Assembly (NCBI RefSeq): GCF_039536245.1
Contig: NZ_BAAAYN010000008.1
Location: forward strand, 61,494-103,989
DNA length: 42,496 nt
Direction: 5' to 3'
From: Cryptosporangium minutisporangium
Lineage (GTDB): Bacteria; Actinomycetota; Actinomycetes; Mycobacteriales; Cryptosporangiaceae
Shown here: one piece after another, positions 1 to 8,239 of the stretch
Numbering within the stretch: position 1 is the first letter of the stretch
Layout: every line of letters begins with the position of its first letter
Notes under the pieces: model-generated
Told to the model about the DNA's origin: nothing
Database searches by the model: none
What the model saw: the letters and a program-made list of their open reading frames with translations, nothing else
Made by a program: the position numbers and the translations under genes

Positions 1-52
1 CCGCGCGCAAGGCCGCCTCGACCGTTACGTGGTCTCAAGGCCTTGCGCGCGG
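1..52 (-). terminator. Inverted repeat downstream of the OpuC-type operon
   Basis: Bases 1-14 and 39-52 form a perfect 14-bp inverted repeat (CCGCGCGCAAGGCC and its complement) around a 24-nt loop. It lies just past the stop of the minus-strand substrate-binding protein gene, where a terminator is expected. There is no T-tract, which is common for actinobacterial terminators. The window edge hides what lies beyond. Confidence 0.6.
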
Positions 53-83
53 CCGTCAGGCTCGCCCCTGGACGGGCCGCCCA

Positions 84-1007
84 CTAAGACAGGCCGGCGG
101 TGGTTAGCCACTCCTTCGCCACGGCGTCCACGTCCTGCTTGTCGGAGACGACCTTCTTCACGAGCTCGGCCAGCGTCGCCGTGTCGAGCTTCGCGGAGAC
201 CCCGTTGAGCGCCTCCTTCGCCGTGTCGTTGACGCCCTCCTTGTTCACCAGCGGGGTCACGTTCTGAGCGCTGAACAGACCCTTGGTGTCCTCGAGCGCC
301 ACGAAGTCGTTCTCCGCGACCGCCGGGTCGGTGGTGAACAGGTTCGCCGCCTGCACGTCACCCTTCTTCAGCGCCGACACGGTGATCGGCCCCGCGACGT
401 CCAGCGACTTGAACTCCTTGAACTCGACGCCGTACTTCTCCTTGAGCCCGACGATGCCCTGCGCGCGGGTCTTGAACTCCGGCGGCCCACCGATGACCAG
501 GTCCTTCGCGACCGGCTTCAGGTCGTCGAGCGTCTTCAGCTTGTACTTGGCGGCGGTCTCCTTGGTGACCGCCACCGAGTCCTTGTCCTCGGCCTCGGCC
601 GGGTTCAGCAGCTCCAGGCCGCTCGGCAGCTTCTGCTTGAGGGCGGCGTCGACCTCTTCGCTGGTGGTCGCGGTCGCGGCCTTGTCGAGGTAGGCCAGCA
701 GCGCGCCGTTGTACTCGGGCAGCACGGTCAGGCTGCCCTTCTCGATCTGCGAGTAGATGACCTCGCGGGCGCCGATGTTCAGCTGCCGCTTGACCTTGAT
801 GTCCTTGGCCTCCAGCGCCTGGGCGTAGATCTCGCCCAGCAGCACGTTCTCCGGGAAGTTCGCGGAGCCGACCACGACCTCGTTGCCCCCGCCGGAGGAG
901 TTCAGCGGGTCGTCGCCGGAGGAGTCGTCGCCACCACCGCAGGCGGTGAGCGCCAGCAGGGCGGCGGCGCTGCCGACAGCGAGCAGCGTACGGAACTTCG
1001 TTCTCAT
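84..1007 (-). CDS. Quaternary-amine ABC transporter, substrate-binding lipoprotein (OpuCC/OsmF type)
   Basis: The 307-residue product is the extracellular ligand-binding lipoprotein of an OpuC-type importer. The signal peptide ends in the lipobox LTAC, so Cys23 is the predicted lipidation site, followed by a Gly/Asp/Ser-rich linker. The mature part carries blocks typical of the family (GSANFPENVLLGE, PEYNGALL, GGPPEFKTR, AANLFTTDP). GAGAGGGAA lies 3 bases before the ATG. It is the last gene of a four-gene minus-strand operon (ATPase, two permeases, binding protein), 66 bp after the second permease. The family binds glycine betaine, choline, carnitine or, in EgtU, ergothioneine. The ligand here cannot be read directly; the adjacent lyase hints at a trimethylated amino acid (inference). 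Confidence 0.9.
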   Translation of the reverse strand: MRTKFRTLLAVGSAAALLALTACGGGDDSSGDDPLNSSGGGNEVVVGSANFPENVLLGEIYAQALEAKDIKVKRQLNIGAREVIYSQIEKGSLTVLPEYNGALLAYLDKAATATTSEEVDAALKQKLPSGLELLNPAEAEDKDSVAVTKETAAKYKLKTLDDLKPVAKDLVIGGPPEFKTRAQGIVGLKEKYGVEFKEFKSLDVAGPITVSALKKGDVQAANLFTTDPAVAENDFVALEDTKGLFSAQNVTPLVNKEGVNDTAKEALNGVSAKLDTATLAELVKKVVSDKQDVDAVAKEWLTTAGLS

Positions 1008-1073
1008 GGATTCCCTCTCAAGCGGGCATGTGGCGGATGGATGGTATGGGGGTAGTCCGACAGTTCTGCGGGT

Positions 1074-1751
1074 TCATCTCACGGGCGCCCGCTGGCGGAG
1101 GCCTGGCGAGACGATGAGGCGCTGGACACCCACGAAGAGCGCCTCGGTACCGAGCGCGAGCAGCACGGACAGCACCGCGCCGCCGACCATGACCTCGTAC
1201 TCGCGGCGGGCCAGCCCGTCGAAGATGTAACGGCCGAGGCCGCCCAGCCCGACGTACGCCGCGATCGTCGCGGTCGAGACGATCTGCACGGCCGCGGTGC
1301 GGAGGCCGAGGATGATCAGTGGCAGGGCGACCGGCAGCTCCACCTGGAACAGCACCTGCCTGCCCTTCATGCCCATGCCGTGGGCAGCGTCCCGTAGCTG
1401 CTTGTCCACTTGTTGGACGCCGGCGTAGGTGTTCACCAGGATCGCCGGGATGGCGAGCGCCACCAGCGGCAGCAGCGTCGGCGTGAGGCCGATGCCGAAG
1501 ACGACGACGGTGAGGCCGACCAGGCCGACGGTGGGCAGCGCGCGGGCGGCGCCCGCCGAGTTCACCGCGAGAAACGCGCCCCGTCCGGTGTGTCCGACGA
1601 ACAGCCCGAGCGGCAGCGCGATCAGCGCCGCGATCAGCAGCGAGAGCCCGGAGTAGAAGAGGTGTTCCTGGACCCGGTTCGGGATCCCGTCGACACCCGA
1701 CCACTGCGCCGGGTCCCCGAACCAGTTGATCGCGCGGGTGACGATGTCCAC
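1074..1751 (-). CDS. Quaternary-amine ABC transporter permease 2 (OpuC/ProW type)
   Basis: This 225-residue permease has about five to six hydrophobic segments and the inner-membrane coupling region typical of BPD-transporter permeases (the AAHGMGMKGRQVLFQVELP stretch, equivalent to the EAA loop). The reading frame stays open far upstream, but the real start is the GTG at 1751, whose G is also the last base of the preceding permease's TAG stop (TAGTG). This gives translational coupling. It presumably pairs with the other permease as a heterodimer around the substrate channel. The open extension back to 2696 is an out-of-frame shadow of the neighbouring permease and ATPase genes. Confidence 0.88.
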   Translation of the reverse strand: MDIVTRAINWFGDPAQWSGVDGIPNRVQEHLFYSGLSLLIAALIALPLGLFVGHTGRGAFLAVNSAGAARALPTVGLVGLTVVVFGIGLTPTLLPLVALAIPAILVNTYAGVQQVDKQLRDAAHGMGMKGRQVLFQVELPVALPLIILGLRTAAVQIVSTATIAAYVGLGGLGRYIFDGLARREYEVMVGGAVLSVLLALGTEALFVGVQRLIVSPGLRQRAPVR

Positions 1752-2452
1752 TACGCCACCCCCGCCGTCGCCGCGCCGGCCGGGTCCGCGGTCACCGGCT
1801 CGGTCGATCTCCCGGCCCGCGTCCACGGGGTGAGGAGCCACTGCAGCCCGACCAGCACCGCGTCCGCGAGTACGGCGAGCGCGACCGTGAGCACGATTCC
1901 GACGATGATCGGCGTGATGAAGCTGCGCTGGATCCCGTCGACGAAGAGCTGGCCGAGGCCGCTGATCCCGATCAGCGAACCGACGCTCACCAGGCTGATG
2001 TTCGAGACGGTGGCGACCCGCAGGCCGGCGATCACGACCGGCACCGCGATCGGCAGGTCGACCTGGAGCAGCCGGCGCACGCCGCCGAAGCCCATCGCAG
2101 TCGCCGCCTGGCTGACGTGCTCCGGCACCGAGCGCAGCCCGTCCACGACGTTCCGGACCAGCACCGAGAGCGTGTAGATCGTCAGCGGAATGATCACGGT
2201 CCAGCCGGTGAAGCCGGTGTAGTCGATCAGCACCACGAACAGCGCCAGCGAGGGCAGCGCGTAGAAAACGCTGGTCAGCGCCAGCACCGGCGCGTACAGC
2301 CGGCGCACCCGGACGCAGACGATGCCCAGCGGCAGTGCGATCAGGAGGCCGAGCACCACCGGCACGACCGCGAGGTAGAGGTGCTGGAGCAGCAGCTCTC
2401 CGAGGAGGTCGTAGTGGTCGGGGATCCAGGACCAGCGCCAATCCCAGGTCAT
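1751..2452 (-). CDS. Quaternary-amine ABC transporter permease 1 (OpuC/ProW type)
   Basis: This is a 233-residue integral membrane protein of the OpuCB/OpuCD type. It has several transmembrane helices and the conserved cytoplasmic loop (QAATAMGFGGVRRLLQVDLP) that docks on the ATPase. The ATG at 2452 overlaps the ATPase stop codon (ATGA), and its own stop overlaps the next permease's GTG, so three genes are translationally coupled. The C-terminal tail after the last helix is Ala/Thr-rich and probably unstructured. Confidence 0.9.
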   Translation of the reverse strand: MTWDWRWSWIPDHYDLLGELLLQHLYLAVVPVVLGLLIALPLGIVCVRVRRLYAPVLALTSVFYALPSLALFVVLIDYTGFTGWTVIIPLTIYTLSVLVRNVVDGLRSVPEHVSQAATAMGFGGVRRLLQVDLPIAVPVVIAGLRVATVSNISLVSVGSLIGISGLGQLFVDGIQRSFITPIIVGIVLTVALAVLADAVLVGLQWLLTPWTRAGRSTEPVTADPAGAATAGVA

Positions 2453-3645
2453 TCGCCCGCCCCGGCGGGCGACGGCTGCGACCGTGCGGCGGACGGCTCG
2501 GTGGACGACCCGCCGGACGACCCGCCGGACGGCTCGGTGGCCGGCTCCGCGGAGGGCTCGTGCGTCCGGGCTCGCAGCGCGCCGGTGATCTGGTCGTGAC
2601 CGGCGAGCCCGAGCACCTTCCCGTCGGAGTCCACCCCGATCGCGTCCCCGGACGGGTTGAGCACCGAGCTGTCCAGCGCCGCGCGCAGCGAGTCACGCCC
2701 CACCGTGAACACCCGGCCCGCAGGCTGCGGCCCGTCGGACGACCCCGGCGCCAGCCACCCCTCCGGGCGGCCCGCCGCGTCCACCAGCAACCGCCAGGTG
2801 TTCGCCGACGTCCCGGACGTCACCACCCGTGCCGTGTCCAGATCCAGGCCGTCCGACCCCACGAACGACAGGCGGCGCACCCCGCGGTCGGCGCCGAGGA
2901 ACTCCTCGACGAACGCGTCGGACGGCGCTGCTAGCAGCCGCTCCGGGGTGTCGAATTGCCCGATCCGGCCGCCGACCTCCATCACGCAGACCAGGTCGCC
3001 GAGCTTCACCGCCTCGTCGATGTCGTGCGTGACCAGCACGATCGTCTTGTGCAGCTCGGTCTGCAAGCGCAGGAACTCGTCCTGCAGCCCTTTGCGGACG
3101 ACCGGGTCGACCGCGCTGAACGGCTCGTCCATCAGCATCACCGGCGGGTCGGCGGCGAGCGCACGGGCCACGCCTACGCGCTGCTGCTGACCGCCGGAGA
3201 GCTGGTGCGGGTACCGCTTGGCGAACGCGGCGGGCAGGCCGACTCGCTCCAGCAGCGCCATGGCGTCCGACCGGGCTTTCTTCTTGTCGTGGCCGAGCAG
3301 GAACGGAACGGTGGCGACGTTGTCGACGATCGTCCGGTGGGGGAGCAGCCCACCCTGCTGGATCACGTACCCGATCCGGCGGCGCAGGGTCGGCGGATCG
3401 ACGTCCAGCACGTTCTGGCCGTCCACCGTGATCGTGCCGGACGTCGGGTCGATCATCCGGTTGATCATCCGCAGCGTCGTCGTCTTGCCGCATCCGGACG
3501 GGCCGACCAGGACGGTGATCTTGCCGGCCGGGATCTCCAGGCTGAGGTCGTCGACGGCGACCGTGCCGTCCGGGAACCGTTTGGTCACGCTCTCGAAGGT
3601 GATCACCCGATACTCAGCGCTCCCGCCGGTAGTGAATGGCTTCAT
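2449..3645 (-). CDS. Quaternary-amine ABC transporter ATPase with C-terminal CBS-like region (OpuCA/ProV type)
   Basis: This 398-residue ATPase energises the importer. Walker A (GPSGCGKTT, about residues 48-56), the Q-loop region, the signature LSGGQQQRV, Walker B (VMLMDEP) and the switch His (VTHD) are all present. After about residue 250 comes a CBS-like region, as in OpuCA, where these domains sense ionic strength or nucleotides. The last 40 residues are Ser/Pro/Gly/Glu-rich and low complexity. The start is placed at the ATG at 3645. A GTG at 3606, directly before the conserved ITFESVTKRF, would give a normal-length N-terminus and is an alternative. First gene of the operon, divergent from the lyase gene. 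Confidence 0.9.
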   Translation of the reverse strand: MKPFTTGGSAEYRVITFESVTKRFPDGTVAVDDLSLEIPAGKITVLVGPSGCGKTTTLRMINRMIDPTSGTITVDGQNVLDVDPPTLRRRIGYVIQQGGLLPHRTIVDNVATVPFLLGHDKKKARSDAMALLERVGLPAAFAKRYPHQLSGGQQQRVGVARALAADPPVMLMDEPFSAVDPVVRKGLQDEFLRLQTELHKTIVLVTHDIDEAVKLGDLVCVMEVGGRIGQFDTPERLLAAPSDAFVEEFLGADRGVRRLSFVGSDGLDLDTARVVTSGTSANTWRLLVDAAGRPEGWLAPGSSDGPQPAGRVFTVGRDSLRAALDSSVLNPSGDAIGVDSDGKVLGLAGHDQITGALRARTHEPSAEPATEPSGGSSGGSSTEPSAARSQPSPAGAGE

Positions 3646-3683
3646 TCATGCTTCTGATGTCTGAAGATGGGGTCAAGATGAAG
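3640..3683. promoter_or_regulatory. Divergent control region between transporter operon and lyase, with nested inverted repeats
   Basis: About 70 bp separate the divergent starts. They hold CTTCAT at 3640-3645 with its complement ATGAAG at 3678-3683, and inside that CTTC (3651-3654) with GAAG (3663-3666). The symmetry suggests a regulator site, possibly for the RpiR protein encoded at 5424-6293. No clear -35/-10 pair could be assigned. This is a visual pattern call. Confidence 0.35.
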
Positions 3684-3715
3684 GTGTGTAATCGCTCGTC
3701 GGTGAAGAGGTGGAG

Positions 3716-5227
3716 ATGTCGGAGGTGCTGCTCGACGGCGCTGCGCTGACCGCGGAGCAGGTGCGCGCGGTAGCCCGGGACGGTGCCGCGGTGCGGGTGC
3801 ATCCGGACGGCGTCACCCGGGCGAACGCCGCCCACCAGGCGGTCCAGGCGCTCGGCGCGACCGGTCCGGTCTACGGCCGGACGACCGGCGTCGGCGCCAA
3901 CCGGCTGGTCGCCGTCGAGTACGAGAGCTCGTCCGGCCCGGTGGTGCTCGGTCCGGAGGGCAGCGTCATCTCCCGCGAGGTGGCCCTCCACCCTCCGGCT
4001 CGGCACGACGCGCACGGACTCCGCGTGCTCCGCAGCCACGCCGGCGGCGCCGGTCCGCTGCTGGACCCGATCAGCGTCCGCGCGATGCTCACCGTGCGCC
4101 TCAACCAGTTGGCCGCCGGCGGGTCCGGCGTCGAACCCGGCCTGCTCGCCGGATTGGAGATGGCGCTCAACCACGGCCTCACCCCACCGGTCCACGCCTT
4201 CGGGGGCATCGGCACCGGCGACCTGCCCGCGCTCGCGGTCACCGCGCTCTGCCTGCTCGGCGAGGTGCCCTGGCGAGGCGGAACGATGGAGCCCGTCCCG
4301 TTCGATCCGGCGGACGCACTCGCGTTCATCAGCTCCAACGCCGGTTCGATCGGCGAGGCCGCGCTCGCCTGCGCCGACCTCTCCGAACTGCTGCGGGCCA
4401 GCACCGTGACCACCGCGCTGGCGTTTCTCGCCTGCGACGGTAACAGCGAGGCGTACGAGGCCGTCGTCCACCTGGCCCGGCCGCACCCCGGTCAGCAGAC
4501 CGTGGCCGCCCGCCTGCGCGACCTGCTCGCCGGCCAGGCCCTCAAACCGGCCCGGATCCAGGACCCGTACAGCTACCGGGCAGTGCCGCAGGTGCACGGG
4601 CCGGCGCTGGACGCCGTGGTCGCGCTGGAGCGCACGCTCGGCATCGAGCTGAACGCCCCGGCCGAGAATCCGCTGGTCGACCCGGTCGGTAACCGGGTGC
4701 TGCACAACGCGAACTTCCACACCGCGTACCTCGGCCTGTCCCTCGACGCGATGCGGAACGCGCTCTACCAGACCGCGGCGCTCTCGGTCGCCCGGCTGAG
4801 CCTGCTGCTCGAGCCGGCGTTCACCGGGCTCCCGCCGTTCCTCGCGGCCGGTCCGCCCGGGTCGTCCGGACTGATGATCCTCGAGTACGTCGCGCACTCG
4901 GCGCTCGGCGCGCTGCGGCTCAACGCGACCCCGACGGCGCTCGCCACCGCGGTGGTCTCCCGTGGGGTCGAGGAGCATGCGCCGTTCTCCTCGCAGGCCG
5001 CCCGGAACTCGCTCGACGCGGTCGCCAGCTACCGGGTGGTGCTCGCCGCGGAACTGGTCGCGGCCGTGCGTGCGCTGCGGATGCGCGGTACGCCCCCGGT
5101 CGACGGTCCGCTCGCCGACGCCTACGCGTATGCGGCGGAGCGGCTGTCCGGAAGGCTCGACGACCGCCCGCTCGATCAGGACGTCGAGGACGCCGCTGCC
5201 CTGCTGCCCGCGCTCGCCGCCTACTGA
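3716..5227 (+). CDS. Aromatic amino acid lyase (HAL/PAL) family protein with non-canonical MIO triad; candidate ergothionase-like lyase
   Basis: The 503-residue product has the fold signatures of histidine/phenylalanine ammonia-lyases. These are the Tyr loop YGRTTGVGAN near the N-terminus, RPHPGQ, QDPYSYRAVPQVHG, ELNAPAENPLV and the NFHTAYLG block. Canonical enzymes carry GSxGASGDLxPL, in which Ala-Ser-Gly cyclises to the electrophilic MIO. Here the segment reads GGIGTGDLPAL, so the triad is Gly166-Thr167-Gly168 and standard MIO chemistry is doubtful. Ergothionase, a relative in this superfamily, eliminates trimethylamine from ergothioneine without needing MIO as I recall. Together with the divergent quaternary-amine transporter this makes such a role plausible (inference). 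The ATG at 3716 is preferred to the in-frame GTG at 3710 because AGAGG is well placed for it. A weakly active or non-catalytic paralogue is the alternative. Confidence 0.85.
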   Translation: MSEVLLDGAALTAEQVRAVARDGAAVRVHPDGVTRANAAHQAVQALGATGPVYGRTTGVGANRLVAVEYESSSGPVVLGPEGSVISREVALHPPARHDAHGLRVLRSHAGGAGPLLDPISVRAMLTVRLNQLAAGGSGVEPGLLAGLEMALNHGLTPPVHAFGGIGTGDLPALAVTALCLLGEVPWRGGTMEPVPFDPADALAFISSNAGSIGEAALACADLSELLRASTVTTALAFLACDGNSEAYEAVVHLARPHPGQQTVAARLRDLLAGQALKPARIQDPYSYRAVPQVHGPALDAVVALERTLGIELNAPAENPLVDPVGNRVLHNANFHTAYLGLSLDAMRNALYQTAALSVARLSLLLEPAFTGLPPFLAAGPPGSSGLMILEYVAHSALGALRLNATPTALATAVVSRGVEEHAPFSSQAARNSLDAVASYRVVLAAELVAAVRALRMRGTPPVDGPLADAYAYAAERLSGRLDDRPLDQDVEDAAALLPALAAY

Positions 5228-5423
5228 ACGGCGTCCGATCTCCGGCCTTCTCCACCCGGGTGCGCGGGCGCGGCCTGAGCGCGCCCGCGCCGCCGCGCGC
5301 GCGTCCACGCAACCGCCTCTGGTGCTGCTCACGGGTCCCATCCTCGGTGTCGACGCGTTGCTCGCGCATCGTTTGACGTCGAATCGTGACCCACTCAACC
5401 CATCAACACGCTTGGGATTCAAA

Positions 5424-6293
5424 TTACCGGTCGGTGAAGAAGCCCACTCCCTCGGCCATGCCTTCGTACGCTTCGAGCCGGGCCTGGGTGCGCGCCGGAT
5501 CGGCGTCCGCCATGGCTTGGAGTACCACCGCGGCGAGGGTCACCGGCGCCGCGTACGAGTCGAACACCAGGCGCGTGCCGACGCCGGCGGCGAGCAACAC
5601 GTCCACCTCGTCGGCGAACGGCGCGATCGGCGCGTCGGTCACCACCGCGGTCCGCAGCCCCACCTGCCGCGCGTAACGCAGCGCCGCGATCGTCTCGCCC
5701 GCGTAGCGGGGGAGCGCGAACGCCAGGACCCACTCGCCGCCCGCCTCTCGTGACTGCAGCAGTGCGTCGTACGCCGCGCTACCCCCGGACGTGACCACCC
5801 GCACGTCCGGGTGGATCCGCTTGGCCGCGTAGCCGAAGTAGTCCGCGATCGGCGCGGAGATCCGCGCACCCAGCACGGTCAGCGGCGTGGAGTTGGCGAG
5901 CTCGCGCCCGACCTCCAGCACCCGCGACGGGTCGATCAGGCTCTGTCGCAGCGCCTCCAGGTTGCGGATCTCCGCGTCCACGGCGGCCTGCAGTTCGTTT
6001 CGGCGCACGGTCTCCGGATCCGGATGATTCGCCGCCGCGCTCATCGCGATCGGACGCAGCGCCCGCTGCAGATCGGGGTATCCGGAGAAACCGAGCGCGA
6101 CCGCGAACCGGGTCACCGACGGCTGACTGACCCCGACCTGGGTCGCCAGGTCCACGCTCGAGAGGAACGCGGCGTCCGGCAGGTGGTCCAGAAGATGCTG
6201 CGCGATCCGCCGCTGGGTGGGCGAGAGACGGTGCTGATCGAAGAGCGCAAGCAATCGCTCGGTTGGGGTCGGTGCGCGGTCCCCGTTCCCCAT
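5424..6293 (-). CDS. RpiR/MurR family transcriptional regulator (HTH plus SIS domain)
   Basis: The 289-residue protein has an N-terminal RpiR-type helix-turn-helix (about residues 10-80, with LSSVDLATQVGVSQPSVTRF as recognition region). A C-terminal SIS domain (about 125-255, starting near LTVLGARISAP) normally binds a phosphosugar or another small ligand. GAGGGGGG precedes the ATG. It is convergent with the lyase gene, with 196 bp between them that hold no evident gene. RpiR members regulate adjacent catabolic genes, so the transporter/lyase pair is the obvious candidate target (inference). Confidence 0.88.
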   Translation of the reverse strand: MGNGDRAPTPTERLLALFDQHRLSPTQRRIAQHLLDHLPDAAFLSSVDLATQVGVSQPSVTRFAVALGFSGYPDLQRALRPIAMSAAANHPDPETVRRNELQAAVDAEIRNLEALRQSLIDPSRVLEVGRELANSTPLTVLGARISAPIADYFGYAAKRIHPDVRVVTSGGSAAYDALLQSREAGGEWVLAFALPRYAGETIAALRYARQVGLRTAVVTDAPIAPFADEVDVLLAAGVGTRLVFDSYAAPVTLAAVVLQAMADADPARTQARLEAYEGMAEGVGFFTDR

Positions 6294-6401
6294 GCGGCCC
6301 CCCTCGTCCGGTTTCCGGAAGCCTAGAACACCCCGCTCAGGTGCCCGAGCTGCACCGGTTTCGCTATTTTGGCGGACGCCCGGCAGCGGCCGGTTACCGG
6401 C

Positions 6402-7406
6402 TCACACCGCAGGCGGAGCGGTCGAGTCGCGGACCCACAGACGGGGTGCGCGCACGAACCGGCGGCGGTGCGCCCGCTTCTCGATCTGTGCCACCGCCAG
6501 CGCAGTGGCCTGCCGGACGATGCCGGCCAGGTCCCAGTCCACCGTGGTCAGTGCCGGGCTCAGCAGCCCCGACATCGGGTGCGAGTCGTACCCGACGACC
6601 GAGACGTCCGCCGGAATGTCCAGGCCGAGCCGGCGCGCGGCCGCGTGGACGCCGTACGCGATCGAGTCGGCGAAGCAGAACACGGCCGTCGGCTTGTCGT
6701 CCGCGGCCAGGACCTCGGTGGCCACCGCGGTGGCACCGGCCAGCGCGTGCGGCGAGGTCACCAGCCGGACGTCGATCCCGAGCCGGGCCGCCTCGATCCC
6801 GACGTGCACCTCGGCGGGCCGGTCGGGCGTGCTGGGCCGGTTCGGTGTGAGCACCGCGATCCGCCGGTGCCCGAGCCCGGTGAGGTGCTCCAGGGCCAGC
6901 GTCACGCCGGTGCGGTTGTCGAACAGCACCTCCCCACCCTGGACGCCGTTCAACGGATCCCCGATGGAGACGATCGGCAGTGCTCCGGCCAACTCCGCCC
7001 AGTGCGGGGCCGACGGGTCGAGTGGCTGCACCACCAGCGCGTCCACTCGCTGGTCGCGCAGCTGGCGGGCGAGGATCGCCTCGCGTGCCGGGTCGCCGGC
7101 GGCGTCCAGAATCAGCGCGTACCGGTCCTGACCGAGCAGTTCGCGCCCCATCGCCACCGCGAGCGACTGCTGCCAGAGGTCCTCCAGCGAACCGCAGAGC
7201 AAGCCCACGGTGCCGGTGCGCCCACTGGCCAGCGCGCGGGCGATCGGGTCGGCCTCGTAGCCGAGTTCGGCCGCGGCCTCACGGACCCGTCGCTGGGTCT
7301 CTTCCGAGGTCTGCAGGCCGCGCAGCGCGTAGGAGACCGCGGCGGTGGAGAGCCCGGTCGCCTCGGCCACGTGGCGGATCGTGGCGCGCTTCCGTTGTTG
7401 CGGCAC
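6402..7406 (-). CDS. LacI family transcriptional regulator
   Basis: This is a 334-residue regulator of standard LacI length. The N-terminal HTH and hinge (RHVAEATGLSTAAVSYALRG, residues about 11-30) are followed by a periplasmic-binding-protein-like effector domain (GTVGLLCGSL onward) that ends in the usual C-terminal subdomain (DISVVGYDS-type motif as DVSVVGYDSHPMSGLLSP). The start is a GTG at 7406. No sugar-transport or glycosidase genes lie beside it, so the target is unknown. AACCGGTT-type palindromes favoured by this family occur in the window at 27781-27794, but a link is speculative. Confidence 0.9.
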   Translation of the reverse strand: MPQQRKRATIRHVAEATGLSTAAVSYALRGLQTSEETQRRVREAAAELGYEADPIARALASGRTGTVGLLCGSLEDLWQQSLAVAMGRELLGQDRYALILDAAGDPAREAILARQLRDQRVDALVVQPLDPSAPHWAELAGALPIVSIGDPLNGVQGGEVLFDNRTGVTLALEHLTGLGHRRIAVLTPNRPSTPDRPAEVHVGIEAARLGIDVRLVTSPHALAGATAVATEVLAADDKPTAVFCFADSIAYGVHAAARRLGLDIPADVSVVGYDSHPMSGLLSPALTTVDWDLAGIVRQATALAVAQIEKRAHRRRFVRAPRLWVRDSTAPPAV

Positions 7407-7484
7407 GGTTCCAGCCTAATGACAGGGCCGACACGTTGGTCCGACTAACACTCGGCCCCGGCGCTGCGATCGGCCGACCCGCGG

Positions 7485-7712
7485 ATGTGGGCGGAACACT
7501 CCGTCGCGCAGGTCCGCGGCCGGGTGTACGTGCTGCACCACCCGGTGGTGGGGGAGCTGACACTCCACGGCGAGACCCTCGCGCTGCCGGACGCGCCTTC
7601 GTGCTGCGGGGTGAACCTGTTCGCGGCCGAGCCGGGTTCGGCGTCCGAACGTGCCCTCCGCGAACTCGCCGACGACGAAAACGCGCTCCTGGCCGGGGCG
7701 ACGAGCGGCTAG
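7485..7712 (+). pseudogene. C-terminal remnant of an XRE regulator with MmyB-like ligand-binding domain
   Basis: Only about 75 codons are present. They match the end of the MmyB-like domain found in many actinobacterial XRE regulators: a WAEH.V start, then HHPVVGELTL, and a closing AEPGSASERALREL segment. The N-terminal HTH and most of the ligand domain are missing, and the frame upstream of 7485 has no HTH. There is no ribosome site at the ATG. This looks like a decayed gene fragment rather than a functional small protein. Confidence 0.65.
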
Positions 7713-7739
7713 GGCCACAACGTCGCGTCTCGTCGGTCG

Positions 7740-8117
7740 TCAGTCGCTGGCGGCCGGATCGAAGCCGGCGACGGCCTCGATGATCGTGATCGAGTTGCCG
7801 TCGGGGTCGACCAGCTGCCCGAACTTGACCTTGGTCGAGGTGTTGTCGTCGTACTGGAGGTCGAGACCACGGGCGGCGAGCTCGGCCTGTGCCGCCGCGA
7901 TGTCCGGTACGTGCAGGGTGACGACGCTGCCGCCGGCGCGCTCCGGATCGCGCACCAATTGCAGGGTGCCGTGGGGTGGCAGATGCCAATCAGCCAGCCC
8001 GTCCATGGGGCGCGCGTCCGCCGGTCGCCCGATGAGCCGAGCCATCCACTCGCTGGCGGCGTCCACGTTCCGGACGGCCAGACCGGAAAGCACGTTCGAT
8101 ACCGCGAGGTCACCCAT
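7740..8117 (-). CDS. VOC family (glyoxalase/bleomycin-resistance type) protein
   Basis: The 125-residue protein has the size and pattern of a single VOC module. The first beta-alpha unit starts at VSNVLSGLAVRNVDAASEWM, and the second half ends with the typical FGQLVDPDGNSITIIE. The frame is open further upstream, but the ATG at 8117 has AGAGGA seven bases before it and begins right at the domain. VOC proteins are metal-dependent enzymes or binding proteins of diverse activity. The substrate cannot be predicted here. Confidence 0.85.
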   Translation of the reverse strand: MGDLAVSNVLSGLAVRNVDAASEWMARLIGRPADARPMDGLADWHLPPHGTLQLVRDPERAGGSVVTLHVPDIAAAQAELAARGLDLQYDDNTSTKVKFGQLVDPDGNSITIIEAVAGFDPAASD

Positions 8118-8239
8118 GCCGGTCCTCTTTCCTCTCGCTCCGGAGCCACCACCGAACGCAGCAGTGTCAGTGTGCCAATGGGACGGGTCCAGGGCGACCT
8201 CGTCAGTGGAGCCACGGGGTGTTCGGCCGACGGTCGACG

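Noticed and set aside
1074-2696. A 540-codon open frame spanning both permease genes
   Set aside because: The first 315 codons are out-of-frame shadow of the first permease and ATPase; the real permease starts at GTG 1751.
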